Source: Deltaproteobacteria bacterium
GTDB taxonomy: Bacteria; Desulfobacterota; Binatia; UBA12015
NCBI GenBank assembly: GCA_016874715.1
Contig: VGTK01000045.1
Coordinates: 1 to 36,805, forward strand
Direction of reading: 5' to 3'
DNA length: 36,805 nucleotides
The notes under the pieces were generated by a model. That model was not told where the DNA came from and ran no database searches. It saw only the letters and a list, made by a program, of their open reading frames with translations. Positions 6,447-14,513 of the stretch are shown here, piece by piece. Both the position numbers and the translations under genes were made by a program. The number at the start of each line of letters is the position of its first letter. Position 1 is the first letter of the stretch.

Positions 6447-7814
6447 TCACGCTGTCCTTCCGAGTGCGCTCGCGAGGAACGAGCCCTGGGATTGAAGTTG
6501 GCTCACGAGAACTTCGAGCCTGGTGAACTGATCGCGAAGGGTCTGCTCGAAGGCCGCCACCGAGCGCTCGCCCGCGGCGATCCGCTCGTCGAGCGTCGCG
6601 AGCGTGTCCGTGATGCTCTTGTTGCGCAGCTCGAGAAGCCCGCCGGCGCTGGTGAGCCCGCCGAGATAGTCGTGGATGCGGTCGAAGGCGCCGCCGGTCG
6701 CGCCGAGGCCGCCGAACAGCTCGCTGACGCTCGCCTCGTCGCTGGCCAGCGCCGCTGCCAGCTTGGCCGCGTCGAGCTTGAGCGTACCGTCGCGCGTCGA
6801 TTCGAGACCGGCCTCGGCGAGCAGCGAGTAGTCGCCCGAGAGCCCTTCGACGGCGGCGCTCACCGCCGTGCGGAGCCCGTCCATGATCGACCGTACGGTG
6901 GTGTCGAAGGCGAGCGGACCCGCGCTGATGTCACCGTCGGCGGACGTCGTATCCTGGGTCACCTCGCTCTGGTCGTCGACGAACGCGACCAGGGCGTTGT
7001 ACGCGTCGACGACGGCCTGCACGTCCTGCGTCACCTTCGAGGTGTCGGTCGTCACCCCGATGTTGACCGGCCCGCCCAGCGCGTTGAGGGTCAGCGTCAC
7101 CCCGGAGATCACGTCGTTGACGACGTTGCTCTCGCGCGAGAGCGGCGTCGCGAAGCCGCTGACCGTGAAGGTCGCGTTCTGCGCCGCCTGCGTGACGCTC
7201 ACGCCGAGCGTGGTGTCGTCCGCGACGATGGTGAGGTCGTTCGAGGTCCCGGTCTCGCGCGTCGCCAGGCGCAGCCGGTAGTCCGGCACGGACGACGTAC
7301 CGAGGTTGACCACCGTCGCGTTCGCGCCGACGCCGAGATCGCTGATCGCAGTCGCAAGCTGCTCGATGGTGGTGGTGGCGTCGATCGCGACGGTCTGCAC
7401 GTCGCCGGTTCCGATGCGGAACGAGAAGCTGCCGGCGCCGGCGGCCACCGTGGACGTTTCGCTCGCCACGCCCGTCGCGGAAGCCGCGATCGCGTTGCGC
7501 GCGAGCTGCGACACCGTGATCTGGGTGGTACCCACCAGTGCTCCGCTGCCCGCCGTCGCGCTGACGGTCGCTTCCGCACTCGACGTCGCCTTGCGCGCCA
7601 GCGCGCTCGACGGGTCGCGCAGCTTGTCGACCGCCGACAGAAGGTCGGCGAGCTTGGTGCCGAACGTCGCGAGCGCGGTCTGCTTCGCCTGCTGGTCGAG
7701 CTGGTCGATCTGCAGCAGATCGACGGCGCGCCGACGTTCGAGGGCGACGAGCTGGCTCACGATCGAGTTGGTGTCGAGGCCCGTCGCCAGGCCACCGATG
7801 GAGATCGTCGGCAT
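6447..7814 (-). CDS. fliD: Flagellar filament cap protein FliD (HAP2)
   Basis: 455 residues. The N-terminus ISIGGLATGLDTNSIVSQLV is the FliD_N hallmark and is followed by a coiled-coil stretch (VALERRRAVDLLQIDQLDQQ). The middle is Thr/Ser/Val-rich and beta-structured. The C-terminal FliD_C region (from about residue 230, INIGVTTDTSKV onward) ends in a heptad helix (GERSVAAFEQTLRDQFTRLE) and LQSQGSFLASALG. FliD pentamers cap the filament and direct folding of incoming flagellin. Seven nt separate it from flaG, and an AGGAAGG ribosome site lies in the flaG end. Confidence 0.96.
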   Translation of the reverse strand: MPTISIGGLATGLDTNSIVSQLVALERRRAVDLLQIDQLDQQAKQTALATFGTKLADLLSAVDKLRDPSSALARKATSSAEATVSATAGSGALVGTTQITVSQLARNAIAASATGVASETSTVAAGAGSFSFRIGTGDVQTVAIDATTTIEQLATAISDLGVGANATVVNLGTSSVPDYRLRLATRETGTSNDLTIVADDTTLGVSVTQAAQNATFTVSGFATPLSRESNVVNDVISGVTLTLNALGGPVNIGVTTDTSKVTQDVQAVVDAYNALVAFVDDQSEVTQDTTSADGDISAGPLAFDTTVRSIMDGLRTAVSAAVEGLSGDYSLLAEAGLESTRDGTLKLDAAKLAAALASDEASVSELFGGLGATGGAFDRIHDYLGGLTSAGGLLELRNKSITDTLATLDERIAAGERSVAAFEQTLRDQFTRLEVLVSQLQSQGSFLASALGRTA

Positions 7815-7820
7815 GGGCCG

Positions 7821-8195
7821 TCAGCCTTCCTGATCCACGAACAGGCCCTTGGCACCCTTGAGGCGCTTCAGGTGCCGCATGAACTCTTCCGACGGGATCT
7901 GCCGCACGACCTCACCGGTCTCGGCGTCGATCACCCGCACGACCACCCGGTCGACCTCGGGGTCCTGCTGGATCGACAGCTGCCGGGCCGAGAGGACGGG
8001 GATTCGCGCTTCCCGCTCGGTCGGCAGATTCTCCCCCGTGACGCCGGCGACTTCTTCCGCCTCCCGGGCGGGCGCGGCGTGCGCGTAGGGGGAGGCAGCG
8101 CGGCTGCGCCGCAGAGCCTCGAGGGGCAGCCGATCCGCTCCGCTCGCTGCGAGGTCGCCGATCGGCGCCGTGCTTCGGTTCGGATTGATCGTCAT
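7821..8195 (-). CDS. flaG: FlaG family protein
   Basis: 124 residues. The C-terminal 60 residues carry the FlaG pattern: SIQQDPEVDRVVVRVIDAET followed by GEVVRQIPSEEFMRHLKRLK, where the D-x-x-T-G-E-V-V-R-Q-I-P-x-E-E block is diagnostic. The N-terminal 60 residues are disordered and Ala/Arg-rich. FlaG influences filament length in several genera; mechanism is poorly known. It lies between fliC and fliD, its usual place, and follows a strong hairpin that separates it from fliC. Confidence 0.93.
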   Translation of the reverse strand: MTINPNRSTAPIGDLAASGADRLPLEALRRSRAASPYAHAAPAREAEEVAGVTGENLPTEREARIPVLSARQLSIQQDPEVDRVVVRVIDAETGEVVRQIPSEEFMRHLKRLKGAKGLFVDQEG

Positions 8196-8212
8196 CGCGG
8201 TCTCGCTTCACG

Positions 8213-8242
8213 GGACGGCGGCGACCGGTGTCGCCGCCGTCC
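8213..8242 (-). terminator. 13-bp perfect stem after fliC
   Basis: Arms GGACGGCGGCGAC and GTCGCCGCCGTCC enclose a 4-nt loop, beginning 15 nt after the fliC stop. There is no U-run after it, so it may be a U-less terminator or a 3'-protective hairpin that raises fliC message over flaG message. Confidence 0.72.
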
Positions 8243-8257
8243 GCGTAGCGCTCCGAT

Positions 8258-9079
8258 TTACCGGAGCAATGAGAGTGCCAGCTGAGGCTGCTGGTTGGCC
8301 TGTGCGAGGATCGACACGCCGGCCTGCTGCAGGATCGTGGCGCGCGTCAGGTTCGCGGTCTCCTCGGCCACGTCGGCATCGCGGATGCGCGACTCGGCGG
8401 CCGAGAAGTTCTCGCGCGCGACCTGCAGGTTCGACACCGCGGTGTTGAGGCGGCTCTCGACCGCGCCCAGGGTGCCGCGCGACTGCGCGACGGTCGCGAT
8501 CGCGTTGCCGATCGACGCCAGGGCCGACTGCGCCGCGGCCGCCGTCGAGACCGACACGCTCGAAAGACCGATGCCGCTCGACGAGCCATTGATCGTCGTG
8601 AACGAGATGCGGCTGTTCGTGGTGCCGTCGAGGCCCACCTGCAGGTCGACGGTCGTGCCCGCCGACAGCAGGTTCACGCCGTTGAAGGTCGTCGTCGTCG
8701 AGATGCGGTCGACCTCGGACACCAGCGCCGTGAACTCGGTCTGGATCGCGCTGCGCTGCGTGGCGCTGACGAGACCGGTCGCCGACTGCGACGCCAGCTC
8801 GGAGAGACGCGTCAGAATCTCGCCGACCTTGCCGAGCGCCTTCTCACCGATGCTGATCGCCGAGATGCCGTCGTTCGCGTTGCGCACCGCCTGGCTGGCG
8901 ATGCGGACGTCCGCACGCAGCCGGTCGGCCAGTGCCAGACCCGCCGCATCGTCCGACGCGCTGTTGATGCGCAGACCGGACGACAGGCGCTCGAACGACC
9001 TCGTGAGAAGCCCGGTCGAGGCGTCGAGGTTCCGCTGCGCGTTGAGGGAGGGAACGTTGGTGGAAATGTTCAGAGCCAT
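8258..9079 (-). CDS. fliC: Flagellin FliC
   Basis: 273 residues, a short flagellin with D0/D1 domains and a small variable centre. N-terminal MALNISTNVPSLNAQRNL, then the RLSSGLRINSASDDAAGLAL core; C-terminal SRIRDADVAEETANLTR and ILQQAGVSILAQANQQPQLA, ending LSLLR. Residues about 130-195 are rich in Ser/Thr (STTTTFNGVN, TTINGSSSG), plausible O-glycosylation sites for the linked transferases. The ATG at 9079 is chosen over upstream starts because GGAGGACAGC precedes it. Secreted by the flagellar export machine. The upstream region has no convincing sigma-54 site and only a weak sigma-28-like box. Confidence 0.97.
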   Translation of the reverse strand: MALNISTNVPSLNAQRNLDASTGLLTRSFERLSSGLRINSASDDAAGLALADRLRADVRIASQAVRNANDGISAISIGEKALGKVGEILTRLSELASQSATGLVSATQRSAIQTEFTALVSEVDRISTTTTFNGVNLLSAGTTVDLQVGLDGTTNSRISFTTINGSSSGIGLSSVSVSTAAAAQSALASIGNAIATVAQSRGTLGAVESRLNTAVSNLQVARENFSAAESRIRDADVAEETANLTRATILQQAGVSILAQANQQPQLALSLLR

Positions 9080-9456
9080 GCTGTCCTCCATGGGCTCGTA
9101 GCCCCGGACGTCCATGCCGGGCTCGGCCTTGTTGGAAAGACGCCTCCGGCTCACCCCGAGCCTTCGTACGTCCTTTCCGGTTCGCCCCGCATTCGAGTCG
9201 CCCGCGCGAGAACTTGAGAGCGGAATCTCGTCCCCGGGCGAAGAACTTCGCGAACCGCGCAGACGCGCTGCGCGGTCATGGGAGGTCCGCGTTTTCTCGA
9301 CGGTTCCGGCCGGCTCTCGAGCCGCGGAGGCCCCGCCGACCCGCGCATTTTCGGCCGCGGCCCCGGGCGGTCGTCATTGCGCAGGAAATCGGCTACGAGG
9401 CCCGTCGGTAGAGCCGTGGATCGACGAGCCACGGCCAGGACACGGAGGGACGGACG
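9080..9456. promoter_or_regulatory. Divergent intergenic region with two inverted repeats
   Basis: 377 bp between fliC and the LolA-like gene, without a supported gene. It contains the inverted repeats GCGAAG-AA-CTTCGC (9238-9251) and ACCGCGCAG-ACGCG-CTGCGCGGT (9254-9276), only 2 bp apart. They sit about 160-200 bp from each start codon and could be regulator sites or an mRNA hairpin in either leader. No clear -35/-10 pair was found. Confidence 0.4.
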
Positions 9457-10227
9457 ATGGGCAAGCACTTCCTGAACGGGATCGCCTTGGTGGCGGCGGT
9501 CCTGCTGGCACTCGCGCCCGCGCCTGCGCTCGGAGCGGCCGACGACGCAGGAGCGCTGGTACGGAAGGCCACGGACGCCCTGCCGAAGAACACGTTCACG
9601 GCACAGCTCAAGCTGACCCCCCAGAGCCAGCCGGGCCGCGACCTGAGGCTGGAGCACAAGGTCGTCGGCGGCGCGCGTGCGAGCTACCTCGAGGTCACCG
9701 CCCCCGAGGCGCTGTCGGGCATTCGTTTCCTCTTCCTCGAGCACCCGACCGGGCAGCCCGAGCAGTACATCAAGGTCGCCGCTGCCCGGAACGCCGTCCA
9801 GGTGAAGGACCAGGTGCGCAAGCAGCCCTTCCTCGAGTCCGACTTCTACGTCTCGGACCTCGTCGAGCCGCAGGTCGATGCCTACGACTACAAGTTCGTC
9901 GGCGACGAGGAGTTGCTGGGACGCAAGACGAAGCTCGTCGAGGCGGTGCCCAAGAACTCGGCTGGCGAGATCTATGGCAAGACCGTCATCGCCATCGATC
10001 CCGAGGACGCCCTGATCCTGAAGCGCTCGTTCTACGACCTGAAGGGCAACCTGCTGAAGGTCTGGACGATCGACCAGGTCGAGAAGGTCGACGGCGTGTG
10101 GACGTTTCGCAAGCAGACGATGACGACTGTCCCGGCCAAGACCAGCTCGACGCTGGAGACCCCCGAGGTCAAGTACGACGTCGAGCTCACGGACTCGGTG
10201 TTCACGCCAGAGCACTTGCGCCGCTGA
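9457..10227 (+). CDS. LolA-like outer membrane lipoprotein-sorting protein
   Basis: 256 residues with a Sec signal peptide (MGKHFLNGIALVAAVLLALA, cleavage near ALG-AAD). The mature part is a single beta-rich domain matching the LolA-like family often annotated 'outer membrane lipoprotein-sorting protein': YLEVTAPEALSGIRFLFLEH, SDFYVSDLVEPQVDAYDYKF, YGKTVIAIDPEDALILKRSF, and VDGVWTFRKQTMTTV. Such proteins act in the periplasm, often beside RND/MMPL pumps, carrying lipids or lipoproteins in a half-barrel pocket. A GGAGGG ribosome site fixes the ATG. Here it is a single gene followed by a hairpin, with an RND pump 5 kb downstream; partnership with that pump is inference. Confidence 0.85.
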   Translation: MGKHFLNGIALVAAVLLALAPAPALGAADDAGALVRKATDALPKNTFTAQLKLTPQSQPGRDLRLEHKVVGGARASYLEVTAPEALSGIRFLFLEHPTGQPEQYIKVAAARNAVQVKDQVRKQPFLESDFYVSDLVEPQVDAYDYKFVGDEELLGRKTKLVEAVPKNSAGEIYGKTVIAIDPEDALILKRSFYDLKGNLLKVWTIDQVEKVDGVWTFRKQTMTTVPAKTSSTLETPEVKYDVELTDSVFTPEHLRR

Positions 10228-10233
10228 GCGGAA

Positions 10234-10270
10234 GCGGGTCCGGCACGACTTTGGGCCTTGCCGGACCCGC
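10234..10270 (+). terminator. 12-bp perfect hairpin after LolA-like gene
   Basis: GCGGGTCCGGCA pairs fully with TGCCGGACCCGC across a 13-nt loop, starting 6 nt after the stop. No U-run follows. It probably ends or protects the LolA-like message and separates it from the amidotransferase gene. Confidence 0.65.
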
Positions 10271-10320
10271 GGCACGCCCTCTACTGTCTTCGCGGCCCGC
10301 CGGAGGCGCGCCGTCCCGCC

Positions 10321-11097
10321 ATGCCCAAGATCCTGGTCTTCCAGCACGTCGCCTACGAGCCCCTGGGAACGCTCGATCCCCGGCTCCGCCGTGAGGGCTT
10401 CCGCATCCGGTACGTCAACTTCGCGCGCCACCCGCACGCGGAGCCGACGATCGACGGCTACGACGCGGTGGTCGTGCTCGGCGGACCGATGAACCTCGAC
10501 GAGGCCGAGCAGCACCCACACCTGCGACACGAGGTGCGGGTGATCCGCGACGCTTTCGACCGCGGCCGGCCCGTGCTCGGCATCTGCCTCGGGGCGCAGC
10601 TGCTCGCGCACGCGCTCGGCGCGCACGTCGGCCGTGCCGCGGAGCCCGAGATCGGCTGGTACGAGGTCCGCAAGAGCGGTGCGGCGACCGACGACCCGTT
10701 GCTCGGTCACTTCGACGACGTCGAGCGCGTCTTCCAGTGGCACGGCGACGCCTTCGATCTGGCGCCCGGGGCCACCCACCTCGCGTCGTCGGAGCGCTGT
10801 CCGAACCAGGCGTTCCGTGTCGGCGACGCCGCCTGGGGCCTCCAGTTCCACCTCGAGGTCGATCCCCCGATGATCGCGCGCTGGCTCACGACGCCGCGAC
10901 ACGCGCGCGACGTGTCGGGCCTGCACGGCGGTCCCGAGGGCATCCTGCGCGACACCGAACGCTTCGCGGCGCGGCAGCACGCGCTCGCCGAAGGGGCCTT
11001 CGACGCATTCGTGCGCTGCGTGCGCGCACACCGGCCGCCGCGTGCGCTACGCACGCGCTGCGGCCCGGCCGCGATCGACGACTCCTCGCCCGCCTGA
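10321..11097 (+). CDS. Class I glutamine amidotransferase (GATase1)
   Basis: 258 residues from the ATG at 10321, where MPKILVFQH starts the Rossmann-like fold; longer forms add only unrelated residues. Triad residues are visible: Cys89 in GICLGAQLLA, His177 and Glu179 in LQFHLEV. The oxyanion-region glycines are in VVLGGPMNLDE. Stand-alone GATases of this type (COG0518, GMP-synthase glutaminase-like) release ammonia from glutamine for an unknown partner, or act as gamma-glutamyl hydrolases. No synthase domain is fused and no biosynthetic neighbour is present, so the substrate is open. It meets the GH5 gene tail to tail, 31 bp apart. Confidence 0.88.
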   Translation: MPKILVFQHVAYEPLGTLDPRLRREGFRIRYVNFARHPHAEPTIDGYDAVVVLGGPMNLDEAEQHPHLRHEVRVIRDAFDRGRPVLGICLGAQLLAHALGAHVGRAAEPEIGWYEVRKSGAATDDPLLGHFDDVERVFQWHGDAFDLAPGATHLASSERCPNQAFRVGDAAWGLQFHLEVDPPMIARWLTTPRHARDVSGLHGGPEGILRDTERFAARQHALAEGAFDAFVRCVRAHRPPRALRTRCGPAAIDDSSPA

Positions 11098-11128
11098 CCG
11101 CCCGCGCACGATCGCGACGGCGGAAAGA

Positions 11129-12688
11129 TCACCAGGGACGCGCCGACAGCCACCAGTCTCCGCCCGCCGCCCGGGCGACGAGCAGCACGTTGCCGCCCGC
11201 CGCAGGCACGGCGCGCAGCTCGTCGAGGCCGACGACGCTCACCTGCGGCGCGCCGAGCCGCGCCGCGGGATAGAACGCCAGCATCTCCTGTCCCCCGACC
11301 GCGGCGGCGCCCGACGCTTCCAGGACGCCGCTCTCGTGCTGCCAGCGCAGCACCTCGAGTGGACCCGGCGCGGCCCGCACCCAGCCGCGCGTCAGCTGAT
11401 CGATCAGCGGCTGGCGCGGGCCGGTGATCGCGTTGGTCCGGCAGTCGACCTCGAACTCGCCCCAGACGTAGGGGATGCGCCCGGCGCGGTAGTCCGCGGT
11501 CTTGTGCGGGTCGCCACACGACTCGCGCCACGTCCACAGCGTCGCGCCGAAGCGGAACTCGTCCTGCAGCTCCTGGTGAAAGAGGAAGTAGCGGTCGTCG
11601 GGGTCCTCGGCGCGGTTCGGACCCGAGCCCCACTCCCCGACCAGCACGGGCGCGCCGCCGAAGAGCGCCGCCTCGTCGCGCGCGACGACGAAGTTGTCGC
11701 GCGTCAGCGACGCCGCGTTGATGCCGCCGGTGTAGACGTGCGGGCCGTAGACGACGTCGCGGTCGCGCACGAAGCCCGGCGGCGCGCCGCGCCCGACCGC
11801 CGACCACAACGCCGAGGGCTCGAACACGACCAGGTGCGGGAAGCCGCCGGCAGCGCGCTCCGCCGCGCGGATCTCGCGCAGGGCGTCGGCGTACATCTGC
11901 GCGAGCCCCTCCTGCGCCGCCGACGTGAAGGCGTTGGGCTCGTTCATGAGATCGTAGCCCGCCACCGCGGTCTCGCGCGCGAAGCGCCCCGCGACGTGGC
12001 CCAGCATGCGCGCGTAGCGCGTGCGGATGCCGACGCCGTCCGGCCCCGGGGCGTCGTTCCAGAGGGCGGTGAAGGCGGCGACGACGGCCGGGCTGGTCTC
12101 CCGGATGCCGGCGGTGGAGCAGCGCGGCGCGCCGCCGTCGAACGTCGCCCAGCCCGGTGCGCCGTCCCAGCCGAGCGCCGGCTCGCCGGTCGTGGGGCAC
12201 TCCTCGCCGGGCCGTGCCGCGAGCGTCGGGCCCCAGGCGTCCTGGTGCAGGTCGACGATCGAGTACACGCCACGCGCTGCCAGCGCGCGGACGGCGGCCG
12301 CGGCCTCGTCGAGGTACGCCTCGTCGTACACGCCGGGCGTGGGCTCGACGCGCGACCACGACAGCAGCAGCCGCACCGCGTTCCAGCCGATGCCGGCGAT
12401 GAGCTCCGCGTCCTCGTCGGTGAACGGGAAAACCGTCGGGAACTCACCCGAAACCCAGTACTCCGCGAGCGCGTTCACGTTCACGCCACGCAGCAGAACC
12501 TCGCGTCCCTCGGCGTCGACGATCCGTCCGCCGGCGAGCGGATCCGGCTCCGCGTGCAGCGCCGGCAGGCGGAGCGGGTCGGCGCTGCCGCCGCCCGTCG
12601 CGTCGCTGCAGGCGACGGCCAGCAGCGCGAGCAGCAGGGCCGCGAGTGCGTGCGCCGCGCGCGTGCGGGTGGGTCGGATCCGGTGCAT
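11129..12688 (-). CDS. GH5 glycoside hydrolase lipoprotein, endoglycoceramidase-like
   Basis: 519 residues. A signal peptide ends in a lipobox-like LLAVAC, so the mature protein is probably lipid-anchored. The (beta/alpha)8 barrel shows GH5 features: LLRGVNVNALAEYW, GWNAVRLLLSWSRVEPTPG, IVDLHQDAWGP, acid/base Glu250 in LMNEPNAF and nucleophile Glu352 in VGEWGSGP. The LHQDxxxP motif and overall order match endoglycoceramidases and related eukaryote-like GH5 enzymes, which cleave sugars from lipid carriers. A C-terminal beta domain (about 440-519) follows. The ATG at 12688 is preceded by GGAGGGG. It lies downstream of two SDR genes on the same strand, 116 bp after the nearest; substrate is inferred from family only. 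Confidence 0.87.
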   Translation of the reverse strand: MHRIRPTRTRAAHALAALLLALLAVACSDATGGGSADPLRLPALHAEPDPLAGGRIVDAEGREVLLRGVNVNALAEYWVSGEFPTVFPFTDEDAELIAGIGWNAVRLLLSWSRVEPTPGVYDEAYLDEAAAAVRALAARGVYSIVDLHQDAWGPTLAARPGEECPTTGEPALGWDGAPGWATFDGGAPRCSTAGIRETSPAVVAAFTALWNDAPGPDGVGIRTRYARMLGHVAGRFARETAVAGYDLMNEPNAFTSAAQEGLAQMYADALREIRAAERAAGGFPHLVVFEPSALWSAVGRGAPPGFVRDRDVVYGPHVYTGGINAASLTRDNFVVARDEAALFGGAPVLVGEWGSGPNRAEDPDDRYFLFHQELQDEFRFGATLWTWRESCGDPHKTADYRAGRIPYVWGEFEVDCRTNAITGPRQPLIDQLTRGWVRAAPGPLEVLRWQHESGVLEASGAAAVGGQEMLAFYPAARLGAPQVSVVGLDELRAVPAAGGNVLLVARAAGGDWWLSARPW

Positions 12689-12804
12689 TTGTGAGTTCCC
12701 CTCCGTGCCAGACTGGCCCGGAGCGCGCGCGCTCGCAAGCCGGGAGCGCCTGGCGCGACGTACCTCCGGCCGCTCCGCGGCGGCGCCCTCGCGGACGGCG
12801 AACT

Positions 12805-13596
12805 TCATTCCTCCGGTAGCTCCGGGTCCCACTGTACGCCGTTCAAGTGCGAGCCACCGTCGACGAACAGCGTGTTGCCGGTCACGTAGCGGGAGTCGTC
12901 GCTGGCCAGGAAGAGCGCGACCGAGCCGATGTCGTTCTCGGGATCGCCCATGCGGCCCATGGGGTTCTGCTTCAGCAGCGCGGCCGCGTTGTCGGGCGCC
13001 ACCCGACGGAAGGCCTCGTACGCCTCGGTCGCAGCCGCGGGACAGATGACGTTCGCGCGGATGCCGTGTCGCGCCCACTCGCGTGCCGCCGTCCGCGTCA
13101 AGGCGCGCGCCGCCTCCTTCGCGCCGTTGTACTCGGCCGTGTAGAGGTGCGCGTTCACGCCGTTGAGCGAGCACAGCGTGACGATCGAGCCGGCCGTCTT
13201 CTTCAGGTGCGGAAAGGACGCCTGCATGACGAAGAAGACCGCCATGTACCCGAGCTGCACGCCGTGCCGCATCTCGTCGTCGCTCTTGTGCTCGAGGCGC
13301 TTGATCGTCCCGCCACCCCACGCGTTGTTGACGGCCACGTCGAGACGTCCGAAGCGCTCGACCGTCGTCGCGACTGCGGCCTCGACGTCGGCGCGCTCGG
13401 TCACGTCGGTGCGGACGAAGAGCCCCTGCCCGCCCAGCTCGTTCACCTCGCTCGCGGTGCGCTCGCCCGAGCGCGGGTCGATCTCGGCCACCACCACGGC
13501 CGCGCCCTCGTGCGCGAAGCGCCGCGCGATGCCGCGTCCGATCCCGAAGCCGGCGCCGGTGACGATCGCCACCCGTCCGTCGAGCCTGCCCGCCAT
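12805..13596 (-). CDS. Short-chain dehydrogenase/reductase (SDR)
   Basis: 263 residues, classical SDR length. NAD(P) motif TGAGFGIGRGIA near residue 14, acidic residue after beta2 (VAEID) suggesting NAD preference, NNA at VAVNNAWGG, catalytic Ser in VTLCSLNG, Tyr/Lys in EYNGAKEAA, and C-terminal VTGNTLFVDGGS. The substrate cannot be read; such enzymes oxidise or reduce hydroxyl/keto groups of lipids, steroids or sugars. It lies 42 bp after another SDR gene on the same strand and is probably co-transcribed, under the same divergent TetR-type operator. Confidence 0.9.
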   Translation of the reverse strand: MAGRLDGRVAIVTGAGFGIGRGIARRFAHEGAAVVVAEIDPRSGERTASEVNELGGQGLFVRTDVTERADVEAAVATTVERFGRLDVAVNNAWGGGTIKRLEHKSDDEMRHGVQLGYMAVFFVMQASFPHLKKTAGSIVTLCSLNGVNAHLYTAEYNGAKEAARALTRTAAREWARHGIRANVICPAAATEAYEAFRRVAPDNAAALLKQNPMGRMGDPENDIGSVALFLASDDSRYVTGNTLFVDGGSHLNGVQWDPELPEE

Positions 13597-13638
13597 GTCG
13601 CCACCCCTGCGGTCGTCGTCACCCGCGCGCCACGCGCT

Positions 13639-14409
13639 TCAGCCCAGCAGCTTGCCGCGTGCGACCGTACCACCACCGTCGACCGGCAGCAGGGCGCCGG
13701 TCACGAACTCGCTCTCGCGGCTCGCGAGGTAGACGATCGCCCACGCGATGTCTTCGGCGCGGCCGAGGCGCGTCAGGTGCATGCCCTCGAGCTCGGCGCG
13801 GCGCTCGGCGGACATGTCGGCGTCGCGGCGCGGGTTTTCCACGTAGCCCACCGAGAGCGCGTTGCAGCGGATGTTCTGCCGGCCGTAGTCGACCGCGATC
13901 GAGCGCGTCAGCGCGTTGAGACCTCCCTTGCTGGTCGCATACGGCGCGAGCCCGGGGCTCGCGCGCTCCGCCTGCCGGGATGACACGTTGACGATCGAGC
14001 CGTGCCCGGCGGCGAGCATGTGCGGGATCGCTGCCCGGCAGAGCCAGGCGGGGCTGGTGAGATTGACGCGCAGAATGCGCTCCCACAGCGCCGTGTCGAA
14101 CGCACCGATCGGGGTTCGTCCGCCGCTGGCCGCGGCCGCGTTGTTGACCAGCACCGTGAGCCCGCCAAAGCGGGCGACCACTCCTGCCACGAGCGCGTCG
14201 CAGGCGGCCTCCTCGGCAAGGTCGGCCGCGAAGAATTCCGCCTGCCCGCCCGCCTCGCCGATCGTCTGGACGACCGCCGCACCGCGCTCGGCGTTGCGGC
14301 CGTGGACGGCGACCAGGGCACCTTCCCGCGCGCAGGTGATCGCCGCCTGCCGGCCGATGCCCGAGGTGGAGCCCGTGATCAGAACCGTCTCGCCGGCGAG
14401 TCGTGGCAC
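13639..14409 (-). CDS. Short-chain dehydrogenase/reductase (SDR), divergent from TetR
   Basis: 256 residues from GTG at 14409 (VPRLAGETVLITG). An in-frame ATG at 14484 would add 25 residues that do not look like an SDR N-terminus and would put the operator inside the gene, so the GTG is preferred, although neither start has a clear ribosome site. Motifs: TGSTSGIGRQAA, VLVNNAAAAS, Ser in IVNVSSRQ, YATSKGGLNALTRS, and LLPVDGGGTVA near the end. Classical NAD(P)-dependent oxidoreductase of unknown substrate. Being divergent from a TetR gene that also leads into an RND pump, its substrate or product may be the regulator's ligand (inference). Confidence 0.88.
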   Translation of the reverse strand: MPRLAGETVLITGSTSGIGRQAAITCAREGALVAVHGRNAERGAAVVQTIGEAGGQAEFFAADLAEEAACDALVAGVVARFGGLTVLVNNAAAASGGRTPIGAFDTALWERILRVNLTSPAWLCRAAIPHMLAAGHGSIVNVSSRQAERASPGLAPYATSKGGLNALTRSIAVDYGRQNIRCNALSVGYVENPRRDADMSAERRAELEGMHLTRLGRAEDIAWAIVYLASRESEFVTGALLPVDGGGTVARGKLLG

Positions 14410-14457
14410 GCGCCCGGCATATGCGGGCTGCGCGTCTCGGGTCAACGACGGCCCCGC

Positions 14458-14491
14458 CTGACACTCGTCAGCAATTATTGACACATGTCAG
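14458..14491. promoter_or_regulatory. Operator cluster of TGACA/TGTCA half-sites
   Basis: Within 34 bp there are CTGACA (14458-14463) and TGTCAG (14486-14491) as outer inverted arms, and the inner palindrome TGACA-CA-TGTCA (14479-14490). It lies between the divergent SDR and TetR genes and includes a TTGACA that could be the -35 element of the TetR gene. Probably the autoregulatory operator of the adjacent TetR protein. The A/T-rich centre (GCAATTATTG) stands out from the surrounding G+C. Confidence 0.55.
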
Positions 14492-14513
14492 CGCTGCATC
14501 TACGCCTTGCGTC

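Noticed and set aside
9210..9217. TCAAGTTC as a sigma-28 -35 box for fliC
   Set aside because: No GCCGATAA-like -10 at 11 bp; the best CGA core is at the wrong spacing. A GCCGATTT near 9382 lacks a -35 and would give a 300-nt leader.
12689..13321. Long open frame extending the GH5 protein by about 211 residues upstream
   Set aside because: The extension is an Arg-rich shadow of the SDR gene; the lipoprotein signal peptide and ribosome site place the start at 12688.
14468..14483. GTCAGCAATTATTGAC as a FleQ box
   Set aside because: The spacer is 8 rather than 6, and it lies in the overlapping TGACA/TGTCA repeats of a TetR-SDR divergent promoter, far from flagellar genes.
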